From assembly GCF_000736415.1 (NCBI RefSeq), contig NZ_CP009043.1:930001-994000 (forward strand): DNA of 64,000 nucleotides, given 5' to 3'. Numbering within the stretch: position 1 is the stretch's first letter; every line of letters begins with the position of its first letter. Positions 28,113 to 37,488 of the stretch are shown here, one piece after another. Source of the DNA: Campylobacter iguaniorum. Its GTDB lineage: Bacteria; Campylobacterota; Campylobacteria; Campylobacterales; Campylobacteraceae. The notes under the pieces were generated by a model that ran no database searches, had not been told where the DNA came from, and saw only the letters and a list, made by a program, of their open reading frames with translations. The translations under genes were made by a program, and so were the position numbers.

Positions 28113-29812
28113 AATAACTCTTTTAATCTACTCATAATCTCATTTTTGGAAACTTTTGTTTTTTCAAGCCCGGCACGTTTTACCAGCTCGACCTCGCCCT
28201 CAGCTAAGCCCTTTCCGACAACCACACCAAAAGGCACACCAATAAGCTCGAAATCAGCCATTTTCACGCCAAATCTCTCATTTCTATCATCGCACAAGAC
28301 TTCTACGCCAAGACTTTCAAGCTCTTTTTCTAAATTTAGAGCAAAGTTCATTTGCTCCTCGTCTTTGATATTTGAGATGATGATATGAACCATAAATGGA
28401 GCGCACTCTTTTTTCCAGATGCAACCTTTTTCATCGTGGCTTGCTTCTATCATCACAGCCACAAGGCGGCTCACTCCGATACCATAACAACCCATATAAA
28501 ATGGTTTTGCCTTGCCATTTTCATCTAAAAATGTCGCGTTCATCGCTTCTGAATATCTCTGACCAAGCTGAAAAATATGCCCTACTTCAATGCCTTTTGT
28601 CAAAGACAAAGTTCCGCCATCAAGTGCCTTGTCTCCAGCCTTTACAGTGACTAAATCTTTGAAACGATCTTTGTTGAAATTTATAATATTTACGCCAATT
28701 GCGTGATAGTCTTTCTCATTTGCACCACAAATCATCTCTTTTTCATCTTCAAGCTCAAGATCTATGTAAAACTCAACGCCCTCTGGCAAGCTCACAGGAC
28801 CACAAAATCCAGCCACAAGACCAGCTTCTTTTATATCATTTTCGTTTGCATCTTCAAGCTCCAAAGCCGCACAAGCATTGCAAGCCTTTGTCTCTTGAAG
28901 CTCATCATCGCCACGCACGAAAAACACAACTACTTTTGAGCTATCTTCATAAATAGCCTTTTTGATAACGGCTTTTATAGTATAAAATGGATCTACTTTG
29001 AAAAACTCAGCTACTTTAGCTATTGTTGAGCATTCTGGCGTATAGAATTTTTGCATTCCATTAGCCTCAGGGCGTTCGCTTTGGCAAGTTCTTTTGGCTC
29101 TTTTGGCAGCTTCTACATTTGCAGCGTAGTTTGAAGCGTCACTGATAAGTATGTCATCTTCGCCGTTACTAGCTAAGACCATAAACTCCTTACTACCACT
29201 TCCGCCAATCGCCCCACTATCAGCCTCAACTGCTCTGAAATTTAGCCCCAAACGACTGAAAATCCTGCTATAAGTCTCTTCCATAACTCCAAATTCACGC
29301 TTCATATCTTCAGGGTTTGCGTGGAAGCTATATCCGTCTTTCATGATAAACTCTCTACATCTCAAAAGCCCAAATCTTGGTCTTGCCTCATCTCTAAATT
29401 TAAGTCCGATTTGGTACAAATGAAGTGGGAGTTGCTTGTAGCTTGTGACCTTATCACGCACTACATCTACTATGGATTCTTCGTGGGTTGGAGCTAGTAA
29501 AAACTCATTATCTTTTCTATCTTTTATGCGTAAAAGCTCTTTGCCAAATTTATAGTATCTACGACTTTGTTTCCAAAGATCACTTGGAGTTACAAAGCTA
29601 AGCCCCACTTCGTTTGCTCCTGATTTATCCATCTCTTCTCTGACTACTTGCTCTACTTTTCGTAAAACTCTTTTTCCAAGTGGCAAGAAGTTGTACAATC
29701 CACTTCCGATCTGAGCTACAAATCCAGCGCGCACCAAAAACTGGTGGCTAGGAAGCGTTGCATCTTTTGGAGCTTCTTTTGTTGTAGGTGCGTATAATTT
29801 TGAAAATTTCAC
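28109..29812 (-). CDS. proS: Prolyl-tRNA synthetase
   Basis: A 567-residue class II synthetase of the bacterial type with an inserted editing domain. Visible are motif 1 (GSGLYNFLPLGKRVLRKVEQ), motif 2 with FRDEARPRFGLLRCREFIMKDGYSF, the editing insert (about residues 225-400), motif 3 GCYGIGVSRLVAVMIE and the C-terminal anticodon-binding domain. The start is GTG at 29812, sharing its first G with the hemA stop codon (TAGTG), with GGGAA upstream. One of the four overlapping genes of the haem run. Confidence 0.96.
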   Translation of the reverse strand: MKFSKLYAPTTKEAPKDATLPSHQFLVRAGFVAQIGSGLYNFLPLGKRVLRKVEQVVREEMDKSGANEVGLSFVTPSDLWKQSRRYYKFGKELLRIKDRKDNEFLLAPTHEESIVDVVRDKVTSYKQLPLHLYQIGLKFRDEARPRFGLLRCREFIMKDGYSFHANPEDMKREFGVMEETYSRIFSRLGLNFRAVEADSGAIGGSGSKEFMVLASNGEDDILISDASNYAANVEAAKRAKRTCQSERPEANGMQKFYTPECSTIAKVAEFFKVDPFYTIKAVIKKAIYEDSSKVVVFFVRGDDELQETKACNACAALELEDANENDIKEAGLVAGFCGPVSLPEGVEFYIDLELEDEKEMICGANEKDYHAIGVNIINFNKDRFKDLVTVKAGDKALDGGTLSLTKGIEVGHIFQLGQRYSEAMNATFLDENGKAKPFYMGCYGIGVSRLVAVMIEASHDEKGCIWKKECAPFMVHIIISNIKDEEQMNFALNLEKELESLGVEVLCDDRNERFGVKMADFELIGVPFGVVVGKGLAEGEVELVKRAGLEKTKVSKNEIMSRLKELL

Positions 29813-31077
29813 TATTCATTCCCTTCTAAATTATCATCTTTTTTAACTTTTATATCAAATAAATACTCTAATGAGCTCAAAATATCATCATTGCTTTTTT
29901 CTTTAAGTCTAATGCTTGGCGTATGTAAAAATGCCTTAAAAACTTGATGAACAAGCTTGCAAGCCTCGTCCTTATCGCAATGTCTTATATAACCTTTTTT
30001 GATAGCTTTATCTACTTCAAGACCCGCTATATCTTTTGCTTTTTGTCTTAGGGCTTTGATGGCAGGATTACTATCTTGTGAAGAAATCCACTTAAAAAAA
30101 TCAGCCGTAGATCTACCGACAATAGAATATGCAATGCTAGCTTGCTCTTCACGCAGGGCTAAATTTGTCCTAACTATCTCTTCAAGATCATCAACAGCGT
30201 AAACGTGAGTAAACTCATCTTCACTTATATCTATATCTCTTGGAACTGCAATATCAAAAAAGTATCTATGGAAGTCTTTTTGCTCGATTATATCATCTGT
30301 GATAATAGCATTTGGCGCTCCAGTAGCACTAAAAATAAGTCTATATCTATTCACATACTCGCTAAGCTTGTCGATACTAGCGCAACTCGCAAGTTCGCCA
30401 AGCTCACAAACCAAATTCTCAGCTTTTTGCAAATCTCTATTTAAGATAATAGTATTTACTCCGGCTCCGATTAAATGCTTACAAGCAAGCCTACTCATCT
30501 CTCCAGCACCGACCACCACGGCGCTCATCCCGCCGATACTTCCATATATCTCTTTTGCTTTGGCGACTGCTACGCTTGAGACTGAGACTGGATTTTTGCT
30601 GATTTGAGTTAAAGCTCTAACCTCAGTGGCGCATTTAAAAGCAAAATGCATGGCACGGCTCACATTTGTAGCACAATCGCCATTGTCATAAGCAAATTTA
30701 AACGCATCTTTGAGCTGACCTGCGATTTGGGTTTCGCCCACGACTAGGCTATCAAGTGAGCTTGCCACTGCAAAAAGATGGTGGATCGCCCCCTCATCTT
30801 CATAAGTATCAGCTCTAAGCTCCAAAGCCTCAAATGGCACTAAAGTCAAAATGGATATTGAGTTTAAAATATGTTTCAAAGACACTTTTGCATCTTTAAC
30901 ATAAGCAAATATCTCCACACGGTTACAGGTGCTAAGAGCCATGGATTCAAGCACATTTTCATTAGCACCAATCAGCCTTAAAATCTCTCGTTTTTTATCC
31001 GCGTCTGCAAAAGAGAGCTTCTCCCTTATACTGATATCTGTATTTTTATGAGTAAAACTTACACTTATATAATGCAT
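29812..31077 (-). CDS. hemA: Glutamyl-tRNA reductase
   Basis: A 421-residue NADPH enzyme making glutamate-1-semialdehyde from Glu-tRNA, the first committed step of the C5 haem pathway. The catalytic Cys is in MALSTCNRVEIFAYV (about residues 46-60); HHLFAVASSLDSLVVGETQI and the NADPH-binding VVGAGEMSRLACKHL are present. It overlaps the prenyl synthase gene by one base (TAATG). In other bacteria HemA is haem-regulated; nothing in the sequence shows that here. Confidence 0.96.
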   Translation of the reverse strand: MHYISVSFTHKNTDISIREKLSFADADKKREILRLIGANENVLESMALSTCNRVEIFAYVKDAKVSLKHILNSISILTLVPFEALELRADTYEDEGAIHHLFAVASSLDSLVVGETQIAGQLKDAFKFAYDNGDCATNVSRAMHFAFKCATEVRALTQISKNPVSVSSVAVAKAKEIYGSIGGMSAVVVGAGEMSRLACKHLIGAGVNTIILNRDLQKAENLVCELGELASCASIDKLSEYVNRYRLIFSATGAPNAIITDDIIEQKDFHRYFFDIAVPRDIDISEDEFTHVYAVDDLEEIVRTNLALREEQASIAYSIVGRSTADFFKWISSQDSNPAIKALRQKAKDIAGLEVDKAIKKGYIRHCDKDEACKLVHQVFKAFLHTPSIRLKEKSNDDILSSLEYLFDIKVKKDDNLEGNE

Positions 31078-31961
31078 TAAAAGTCCCTATCTATCATGTT
31101 TGAAACGATTTGTTTCAAATCATCATTGCAAACTGAATTTATAGCTTTATTACCGTAATCTTTGGCTAAGCTTATACTATTTTTTATTATATCATATTCA
31201 TCAAATTTAGCTTTTATCCAAGCGATCTGCTCTTTATTTAGCTCTTTTTTAAACATTGATTTTAAAGTCTCTTTATCTTCTTTGTTCAGTTTTTCATACA
31301 AAAACATATATGGAAGAGTTGTTTTGCCCTCTTTAAAATCATTCATGGCTGGTTTTCCAAGACTATCAGCCGTGCCAGTAATGTCTAGTATATCATCTAC
31401 TATTTGAAATGCTAGACCTAAGTTTTTACCATATTTAGCATATTTTTCTTCATCTAAATTTACTAGGCTTGCTGCAGCTTTTGCACTAGCCTCTATTAAG
31501 ACTGCTGTTTTTAAGTAGATCATTTTTAGATATTTTTCTTGATCGTCATTGAAACTAGCTCCAAGCTCCACATCCATGAGCTCGCCGATACTTAGCTTAC
31601 AAACTGCGTCAGAGATGATGTCTGCTATTTTCATATCAAATTTAACTATCTCATTAAAGCCTTTCGAATACAAAATATCACCAAGCATTATGGCATTTTT
31701 CGTCCCAAAAAGTGAGTTTATGCTAGGTTTGCCACGTCTTAGCAAGCTATCATCTATCACATCATCATGAAGCAAACTAGCTAAATGGATCAGCTCGACA
31801 ACGGCGCATAATCTCACGCTTTGCTCATTTTGGCCAGCTATTTTTAGTATTAATTTACTTCTTAGCTTTTTACCAGAGCTGATTTTTTCAAACATATCTA
31901 AAGCTGGTTTATAGCCAAGTGAGCTTATAAAACCATATAAAATTTCATCAATTTTGTCCAT
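31077..31961 (-). CDS. Polyprenyl diphosphate synthase
   Basis: A 294-residue trans-isoprenyl diphosphate synthase. The first Asp-rich motif is LLHDDVIDDS (about residues 62-71) and the second is LAFQIVDDILDI; LRSKLILKIAG marks the substrate-binding start. Chain length (farnesyl versus octaprenyl or longer for menaquinone) cannot be told from sequence alone, so I give no symbol. The frame extends 18 codons upstream, but the ATG at 31959-31961 has AGGGAC just before it and gives the usual length. It overlaps the next gene upstream by 14 bases. Confidence 0.9.
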   Translation of the reverse strand: MDKIDEILYGFISSLGYKPALDMFEKISSGKKLRSKLILKIAGQNEQSVRLCAVVELIHLASLLHDDVIDDSLLRRGKPSINSLFGTKNAIMLGDILYSKGFNEIVKFDMKIADIISDAVCKLSIGELMDVELGASFNDDQEKYLKMIYLKTAVLIEASAKAAASLVNLDEEKYAKYGKNLGLAFQIVDDILDITGTADSLGKPAMNDFKEGKTTLPYMFLYEKLNKEDKETLKSMFKKELNKEQIAWIKAKFDEYDIIKNSISLAKDYGNKAINSVCNDDLKQIVSNMIDRDF

Positions 31962-32385
31962 CTTGTCCCTCTTTGTTTGGCTCAAATTCAACATAGTCAC
32001 GCCTATTATTGTCATCTATAAAGACATTAAAAATAGCCAAACCTTTTTTATACTCTTTAAACTCCAAATACAACGTCACGCTATCGGTTGGCTCGTGCTT
32101 TGTAAATGGCAAAATCTCTTGCTTGTATAGCTCAAGCCCACGTCTTAAGCTCAGCATTATTTGGCGTGGATACTTTCTAAATTTAGTATGCACGACCATA
32201 TTTGTATTATCATACAAAGTCCATGAAAACTCAAATATCTCTTTTATATCCTCACGTCTATGAGTGAAAATCACAAAAGCCTTTTCATCTTTTTTTAGCT
32301 CAAATGTCTTTTTGTGTTCGAAATTTGGCGCAGCACCATTTGCAAAACTTACAAGAAAAACCACAAGAGCTAAAAGCCTACTCAT
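31948..32385 (-). CDS. Conserved periplasmic protein, unknown function
   Basis: A 145-residue protein with a clear signal peptide (MSRLLALVVFLVSFANG) and a beta-rich mature part (FELKKDEKAFVIFTHRRED, DSVTLYLEFKEYKKGLAIF). I recognise no named domain. It overlaps DUF2018 by 8 bases upstream and the prenyl synthase by 14 downstream. The neighbourhood matches C. jejuni as I recall, so it is probably a genus-conserved envelope protein. Confidence 0.72.
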   Translation of the reverse strand: MSRLLALVVFLVSFANGAAPNFEHKKTFELKKDEKAFVIFTHRREDIKEIFEFSWTLYDNTNMVVHTKFRKYPRQIMLSLRRGLELYKQEILPFTKHEPTDSVTLYLEFKEYKKGLAIFNVFIDDNNRRDYVEFEPNKEGQDGQN

Positions 32386-32641
32386 TTTGAGTTAAAATAT
32401 CTCCTGTAAGTCCGATATATACATCATTTAAGCCAGTTTCTAGCTCATCTTGCCTAAGAGCTAAAAATGAGTTTATATCTTGCATATTTATGCCTTTTTC
32501 TTCGCCTAATTCTCTTAAAGCTACAAGCTCCATAAAGATTTTTTCAAGCTCATTTTCTACTAAATTTCTATTTGCATTGAAAACTATATCAAAAAATTTA
32601 TCCTTTGGACTACCGCCAAATATATCATCTTCGTAATTCAA
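32378..32641 (-). CDS. DUF2018 family protein
   Basis: An 87-residue, acidic, all-helical protein of the campylobacterial DUF2018 family (H. pylori HP0242-like, known as a knotted homodimer). Family features are the start YEDDIFGGSPKDKFFDIVF and central NLVENELEKIFMEL. No function is established. First gene of the run leading into the prenyl synthase and haem genes. Confidence 0.85.
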   Translation of the reverse strand: MNYEDDIFGGSPKDKFFDIVFNANRNLVENELEKIFMELVALRELGEEKGINMQDINSFLALRQDELETGLNDVYIGLTGDILTQNE

Positions 32642-32710
32642 ATTTAATCCTTATAATTTAAACAAAGCCCAATTTTATAATAATTTCTTTAAAAGATTGA
32701 TTAAATCTTT

Positions 32711-34819
32711 TTATCTTATTATATCTCTTTGACCTTTTGCATTTACTGGGCTCAAAACTCCAGCCATTTCTAGCTGTTCGATTATGCTAGCTGCTCTGTT
32801 GTAGCCGATTTTAAGCCGTCTTTGCAAGTAGCTAATCGACGTTTTTTCTTCGCTTAGTATGATGCTTTTAGCCTCTTCGTATAGCTCATCAGTTTCACCA
32901 ATATCACCACTGCTAGATCCTCCAGCTTGTAAGTCACTAGAATCTTTCATAAAGCTCTCTTCATACACCACGTCTTCTTGGGCTTTTAGGAACTCAACTA
33001 TATCTTCTATCTCTTTTTCGCTGGCAAAAGGAGCATGCAAACGCACTATTCCTGGATTTCCAGGAGGAGTAAATAGCATATCACCTCGCCCAAGCAAACT
33101 CTCAGCGCCCATTTGATCAAGTATGACCTTGCTATCTATCTTTTGACCTACCCTATAGCTTATACGACTTGGTAAATTTGCCTTTATAAGTCCAGTTACC
33201 ACGTCCACGCTTGGGCGTTGCGTTGCTACGATAAGGTGAATTCCACTAGCTCTTGCCATTTGAGCAAGACGACCTATATGAAACTCCACGTCCTTGCCGC
33301 TTGTCATCATAAGATCTGCAAGCTCATCGATGATAACAACGATAAATGGCAGAGTTTCGCCACCTTCTTTTTTGATTTTTTCATTATATGTTTCTATATT
33401 TTTAGTCTTTGTTTGACTCATAATGCGGTATCTTCGCTCCATTTCAGCGACCAAATTTGCCAAAGCCGAAATAGCCTTTTTAGGCTCAGTTATGACTGGA
33501 GCTAAGAGGTGCGGGATGTCGTTGTAAATGCTAAACTCGAGCATTTTTGGATCTATCATAATAAGACGCAAAGTCTTTGGTGAGTTGCGATAAAGCAAGC
33601 TTAAAAGCATAGCATTTATTCCCACACTCTTACCACTTCCAGTAGTTCCTGCTATTAGCAAATGCGGGAGTTTTTTAAGATCTGTGATAAATGGATCTCC
33701 AACTATGTCTTTGCCAAGAGCGATTGTTAGCTCACTTTTTGCATTTTTATAAATATCGCTTTGCAAAATCTCTTTTAGGTAGATTGTTTCTATATTTTTG
33801 TTTGGTATCTCGATACCTACGACGTCTTTGCCTGGAATTGGAGCTTGGATACGGATAGTTTGGGCTTTTAGAGCCATTGCAAGGTCATCTTGAAGTGTTA
33901 AAATCTTACTTACTTTTACATGAGCTGCTGGCTTGAACTCAAATGTAGTAACCACTGGACCAGAATACGTGCGAACCACGTCTCCGTCTATCTTGAAGCG
34001 TCTTAGTTTATCTAATAAATCAGCTATTTTGCCATCAATTTCTGCTTCATTTATACTTTTTGAGCGTTTTGGTGGATCGTTTAAAAAATCCAAGCTTGGA
34101 AGTTTAAAGTCTTTTGGCTTTTCGATTTTGCCCTTTTCAAGCTGGTCTAAAAGCTCTTTGTTTTCAGCTACTTGGCTTAAAATTTCAACTCCATTTATCG
34201 TAACTGGAGCTTTTTGGGCTTCTAAATTCTCAATTTTAATCTCTTCTTTTTCTTCTTCTATTTCAATTTTTTTATCTTGAACTGCTTTTTTTTCTTCTTT
34301 TTTTGGTTTGCAAATTTGCTCTGGTTTTTGGCTATCTTTTTTGATAACAAAGGCCGTTTGTTTAACACCAGTTTTATCTACAAAAGCCTTTTTGATAGCC
34401 ACATCAAGTCTATCATCAAAAACAAGCCCAAATGAGATGATAAATATCATAAGTATAAAAACCATACTTCCAATGCTACCAATAACTGAGTTTAAAGACT
34501 CTATCAAAAATCCACCAACAAATCCGCCATAGTTTTTTGAAAACATCGATATAAAGAGTAAAAATGCAAAAAACATAAGCACTCCGCCGATAAAATGTCC
34601 TAATAAGCGAAAATCAAATTTTTTAAAATTTTTACACAATAAAACAACTGGATACGAAAGAATAAAAGGATAAATATAAGAGATGAAGCCAAAAAGTTTT
34701 TGATTTGCACTACCAATAATATTGCCAAAAGTCCCTACAAATGAGGCCTGCGGAACTATAGTCGCAACTCCAAAAAAAAGCAAAATACAAACGCTTATCG
34801 TAAGCAAAATACCACGCAA
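32711..34819 (-). CDS. ftsK: DNA translocase FtsK
   Basis: A 702-residue septal DNA pump that clears chromosomes during division. Four N-terminal membrane helices (about residues 1-150), a short charged linker rich in K and E (about 160-235), then the alpha/beta motor: Walker A AGTTGSGKSVGINAM, Walker B FIVVIIDELADLMM, and ARASGIHLIVATQRPSVDV. The winged-helix gamma domain ends the protein (SISYLQRRLKIGYNRAASIIEQ). The linker is short, as in other campylobacteria. The start appears to be TTG at 34817-34819 with a modest ribosome site. Confidence 0.95.
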   Translation of the reverse strand: MRGILLTISVCILLFFGVATIVPQASFVGTFGNIIGSANQKLFGFISYIYPFILSYPVVLLCKNFKKFDFRLLGHFIGGVLMFFAFLLFISMFSKNYGGFVGGFLIESLNSVIGSIGSMVFILMIFIISFGLVFDDRLDVAIKKAFVDKTGVKQTAFVIKKDSQKPEQICKPKKEEKKAVQDKKIEIEEEKEEIKIENLEAQKAPVTINGVEILSQVAENKELLDQLEKGKIEKPKDFKLPSLDFLNDPPKRSKSINEAEIDGKIADLLDKLRRFKIDGDVVRTYSGPVVTTFEFKPAAHVKVSKILTLQDDLAMALKAQTIRIQAPIPGKDVVGIEIPNKNIETIYLKEILQSDIYKNAKSELTIALGKDIVGDPFITDLKKLPHLLIAGTTGSGKSVGINAMLLSLLYRNSPKTLRLIMIDPKMLEFSIYNDIPHLLAPVITEPKKAISALANLVAEMERRYRIMSQTKTKNIETYNEKIKKEGGETLPFIVVIIDELADLMMTSGKDVEFHIGRLAQMARASGIHLIVATQRPSVDVVTGLIKANLPSRISYRVGQKIDSKVILDQMGAESLLGRGDMLFTPPGNPGIVRLHAPFASEKEIEDIVEFLKAQEDVVYEESFMKDSSDLQAGGSSSGDIGETDELYEEAKSIILSEEKTSISYLQRRLKIGYNRAASIIEQLEMAGVLSPVNAKGQRDIIR

Positions 34820-34908
34820 AATTTAATGTCCTTATTGATTTTAGGCTGATTATATCAAATTTATATAAAAAACTAGGTTAATTTGCAATGGTGGTAAGCT
34901 AAATTTGG

Positions 34909-34941
34909 GTAAATTTCTAGCTAAAATAACTAGAAATTTAC
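34909..34941 (-). terminator. Hairpin downstream of flgL
   Basis: A perfect 12-bp stem GTAAATTTCTAG/CTAGAAATTTAC with a 9-base loop lies five bases past the flgL stop. The T-tract is weak, so it may act in mRNA stability rather than as a strict terminator. Confidence 0.6.
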
Positions 34942-34945
34942 TATT

Positions 34946-37366
34946 TTATAGATAGTTTAGAAGACTGATTTGATTCATCTTTGATGAAGCTTGAAGCATA
35001 GCTTGATAGCCCATAAGTCTTTGCATAAACATAAGATATGTCTCGCCATAATCAGCATTTATAATCTCTGATTTGACAGAAGAGACATTGACTTTAAGCG
35101 TGCTTACACGTGCATTTGTATTATCAAGAGTATTTGTGTACGTTCCTACTTGGGTGTGTTGTTTGTTGATATGGTCTGCTAAGTGATCTATCTTTTTTAA
35201 TGCACCTTGGATACCAGTAGTTCTAGAATCAGTCGCACCAGAATCAGCTCTATAGCTACCATCTCTAACTGCTTGAATCATACTATCTAAATCTTTGAAA
35301 ATATCCACACTTGGCTCATCTATGGCAATAGCATTATTTGATGTAAAGCTAAATAAACTTCCAGCTTTTGTGGTGAAATCTTTTGTAGTTGTCACGCCAC
35401 CGACAGTCTCCACCATACTATCAAACTGCGTATTTGTCGCGCTATATGACTCAAAGATAGAAACATTAATATTTGTTTGAGATTTTGTTTTATCGATTAC
35501 TTCCATCTCTCCACGGTAATTCAAACCAGCAGTTATAGTAGAGCTTGCATCGGTGACTGCTTTATTGTACTCTTCGTATCTTGCTGTTACAAAATCCCTA
35601 TTTGAGTTTATAGCGTTTTTAACTGTTGCTATGTCTGTTGGAAATATTGTGATAGTTCCTATGGCTGCTGTTATAGAAGCGACCGTATCAGCGTCTGCGA
35701 TACCATTCGTTAAAGCAGTAATCACACCAGCTGCACTGCCTAAATCCCCAGCAGTTAGACCATTTATATTGTTATTTAAAGTCACGTTTGGCTCTGCACT
35801 TGGGAGATTTCCAGCGCTTACCATTGATATGATATCACCTAGTTGCTTGTAGGTTATATCATTTGCTGGTGTTGAGATTCCGTCTGTTTGTTTTGTTGTT
35901 TCGTTATATTTGCCGTTATAAATATTGCCTACATAAGCAGGGTCTGCATCTGGAGTTTGCCAGTTGGCGTCATATCTTGTCACGCTAAAAGTCGGATATT
36001 CTCCTCCATTTGGATCTGTGAAATTTATCTTAACTTGATAGTTTGTGCCGTCTTTTGCAGTTATATTCATAGTTAGATTCGACTCCGGATTAGCCAGCAA
36101 ATCCCCACCAGCCACTTCGCTTAGCCTAGTGTCATTTGTAGCGTAAGCATTTGTTTTTTTGACTACTTGAGATACTGTGCCAGTTAAGGTATTGTCTTTC
36201 TTGACTAGTTGTAAATCGTTGTAATCAATGGCACTTGAAGCGCTGTTTGTCTCTGTTTTAAACCCACTTTTGATAAATTCAGTTAAATGCACTCTACCGT
36301 CATTTATAGCAGTTTGAATATCATCTAAATTTGTGAAATTTGCAGCCATTGTGGTTCCTGCTGGAACTGGTGGATCTACTTCTACATCAGTCAAACCAAA
36401 TATACTAAACTCAGTTAGTTTATTTCCTTCTTTTACATCTTTGATCTCGATTTGACCGCTATTATTTAGGGTTACATCGACTATTTTATTTATGCCATTT
36501 TTGTCATTTCCAAGAGCGTAGCCGATATTATCAAGCAAAGTCTGAACGCTAGAATCGGCAGTCATAGTAAATTTAGTGCTAAAAGACTCACCATTTGGTT
36601 TTTTGCCTTGCATATAAAAAGTAGTTTGAGCTAAAGCCGTTGGATCGGCAAAATCACTATCTGGATTCATTTTTTCTAAATCTGGAGATCTGTAGCTTCC
36701 ACCTATTATATCCATGATTTTATCGCTAGTTGTAATAGCTATATCTTTGCTCTCATCATATAGTTTTTGCAAATTGTTTTTAAGACTAACATTTGTGGTT
36801 AAAATCTTACTATAGTCATTATCTGCGCCTAAAAACAAGCTAGAACCATCTATATTATAAGTTGTGGTTTGATTAGCTCCTATAACTGCTTGAATGTTTT
36901 GATCATTGCCTTTATAGTTGCCTAGACTATCTATTGGCTTTGTGTTTAGGGCTGTTCCAGAAAAAAGATATTGACCATTTATCGATGTATTTGCTATATT
37001 TACGAGTAACTCTTTTATGCCTTCTAAGTCGTTTGCGATAGCATTTCTTGATGTAGGATCGTGGATCTCATTTGCTGCTTGGATAAGTTTTGTTTTGAAA
37101 TTTTCTAGCTGTTTGACAAAGTCATTTAAGGCTTGATCTGAGTTTTTGGAAAACTCTGTGGCTTTTGTGGTTGTTTCTTTTATCTGATCTAGCAAATTTA
37201 CTTCATATTCTAGTCTTGTACCATCTGAGTAAATACCACTATTTTCATATGAATTTTGGATTTTTGATCCACTTGTTAAGCTGGCGTTTAAGTCATAGAT
37301 ACTTTTTGCACTTGTTTGGTAATTTGTTAATGTATTGTAGTTTAGTAATTGACTTGTAACTCTCAT
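34946..37366 (-). CDS. flgL: Flagellar hook-associated protein FlgL
   Basis: An 806-residue hook-filament junction protein (HAP3). The N-terminal D0/D1 helices begin MRVTSQLLNYNTLTNYQ and include the flagellin-like INGQYLFSGTALNTKPI; the C-terminal helices include KIDHLADHINKQHTQVGTY and end MFMQRLMGYQAMLQASSKM. Between them is a very long Ser/Thr/Asn-rich variable region (about residues 170-690), much larger than the 317-residue E. coli protein but typical of Campylobacter. Secreted by the flagellar export apparatus without a signal peptide. A sigma-54 promoter precedes it. Confidence 0.93.
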   Translation of the reverse strand: MRVTSQLLNYNTLTNYQTSAKSIYDLNASLTSGSKIQNSYENSGIYSDGTRLEYEVNLLDQIKETTTKATEFSKNSDQALNDFVKQLENFKTKLIQAANEIHDPTSRNAIANDLEGIKELLVNIANTSINGQYLFSGTALNTKPIDSLGNYKGNDQNIQAVIGANQTTTYNIDGSSLFLGADNDYSKILTTNVSLKNNLQKLYDESKDIAITTSDKIMDIIGGSYRSPDLEKMNPDSDFADPTALAQTTFYMQGKKPNGESFSTKFTMTADSSVQTLLDNIGYALGNDKNGINKIVDVTLNNSGQIEIKDVKEGNKLTEFSIFGLTDVEVDPPVPAGTTMAANFTNLDDIQTAINDGRVHLTEFIKSGFKTETNSASSAIDYNDLQLVKKDNTLTGTVSQVVKKTNAYATNDTRLSEVAGGDLLANPESNLTMNITAKDGTNYQVKINFTDPNGGEYPTFSVTRYDANWQTPDADPAYVGNIYNGKYNETTKQTDGISTPANDITYKQLGDIISMVSAGNLPSAEPNVTLNNNINGLTAGDLGSAAGVITALTNGIADADTVASITAAIGTITIFPTDIATVKNAINSNRDFVTARYEEYNKAVTDASSTITAGLNYRGEMEVIDKTKSQTNINVSIFESYSATNTQFDSMVETVGGVTTTKDFTTKAGSLFSFTSNNAIAIDEPSVDIFKDLDSMIQAVRDGSYRADSGATDSRTTGIQGALKKIDHLADHINKQHTQVGTYTNTLDNTNARVSTLKVNVSSVKSEIINADYGETYLMFMQRLMGYQAMLQASSKMNQISLLNYL

Positions 37367-37394
37367 AATGAGCTCCTAATATTTTGCTTAATAC

Positions 37395-37411
37395 AAGCAA
37401 ATTAAGTTCCA
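37395..37411 (-). promoter_or_regulatory. sigma-54 (RpoN) promoter of flgL
   Basis: On the minus strand TGGAACttaatTTGCTT matches the -24/-12 consensus (TGGCAC-N5-TTGCW), with exactly 10 bases between the GG and GC pairs. It ends 28 bases before the flgL ATG. RpoN/FlgR control of late hook genes is established in Campylobacter. Confidence 0.88.
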
Positions 37412-37449
37412 TTTGAGATATATCGGTAATATAAAATTTTTTATGAGTA

Positions 37450-37488
37450 AAAAATATTATGAGACTATTAAAGTCCCATAATATTTTT
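37450..37488 (-). terminator. Terminator overlapping the end of the phosphate transporter gene
   Basis: A 17-bp stem with one mismatch, AAAAATATTATG.GACT paired with AGTC.CATAATATTTTT, loop of five bases. It spans the stop codon at 37468 and ends in a T run on the minus strand. Confidence 0.7.

Noticed and set aside
28396-28956. Several plus-strand open frames of 78-85 codons across the middle of proS
   Set aside because: They lie antisense to a well-conserved synthetase; the translations are low-quality (His/Gln/Leu-rich) and lack ribosome sites.
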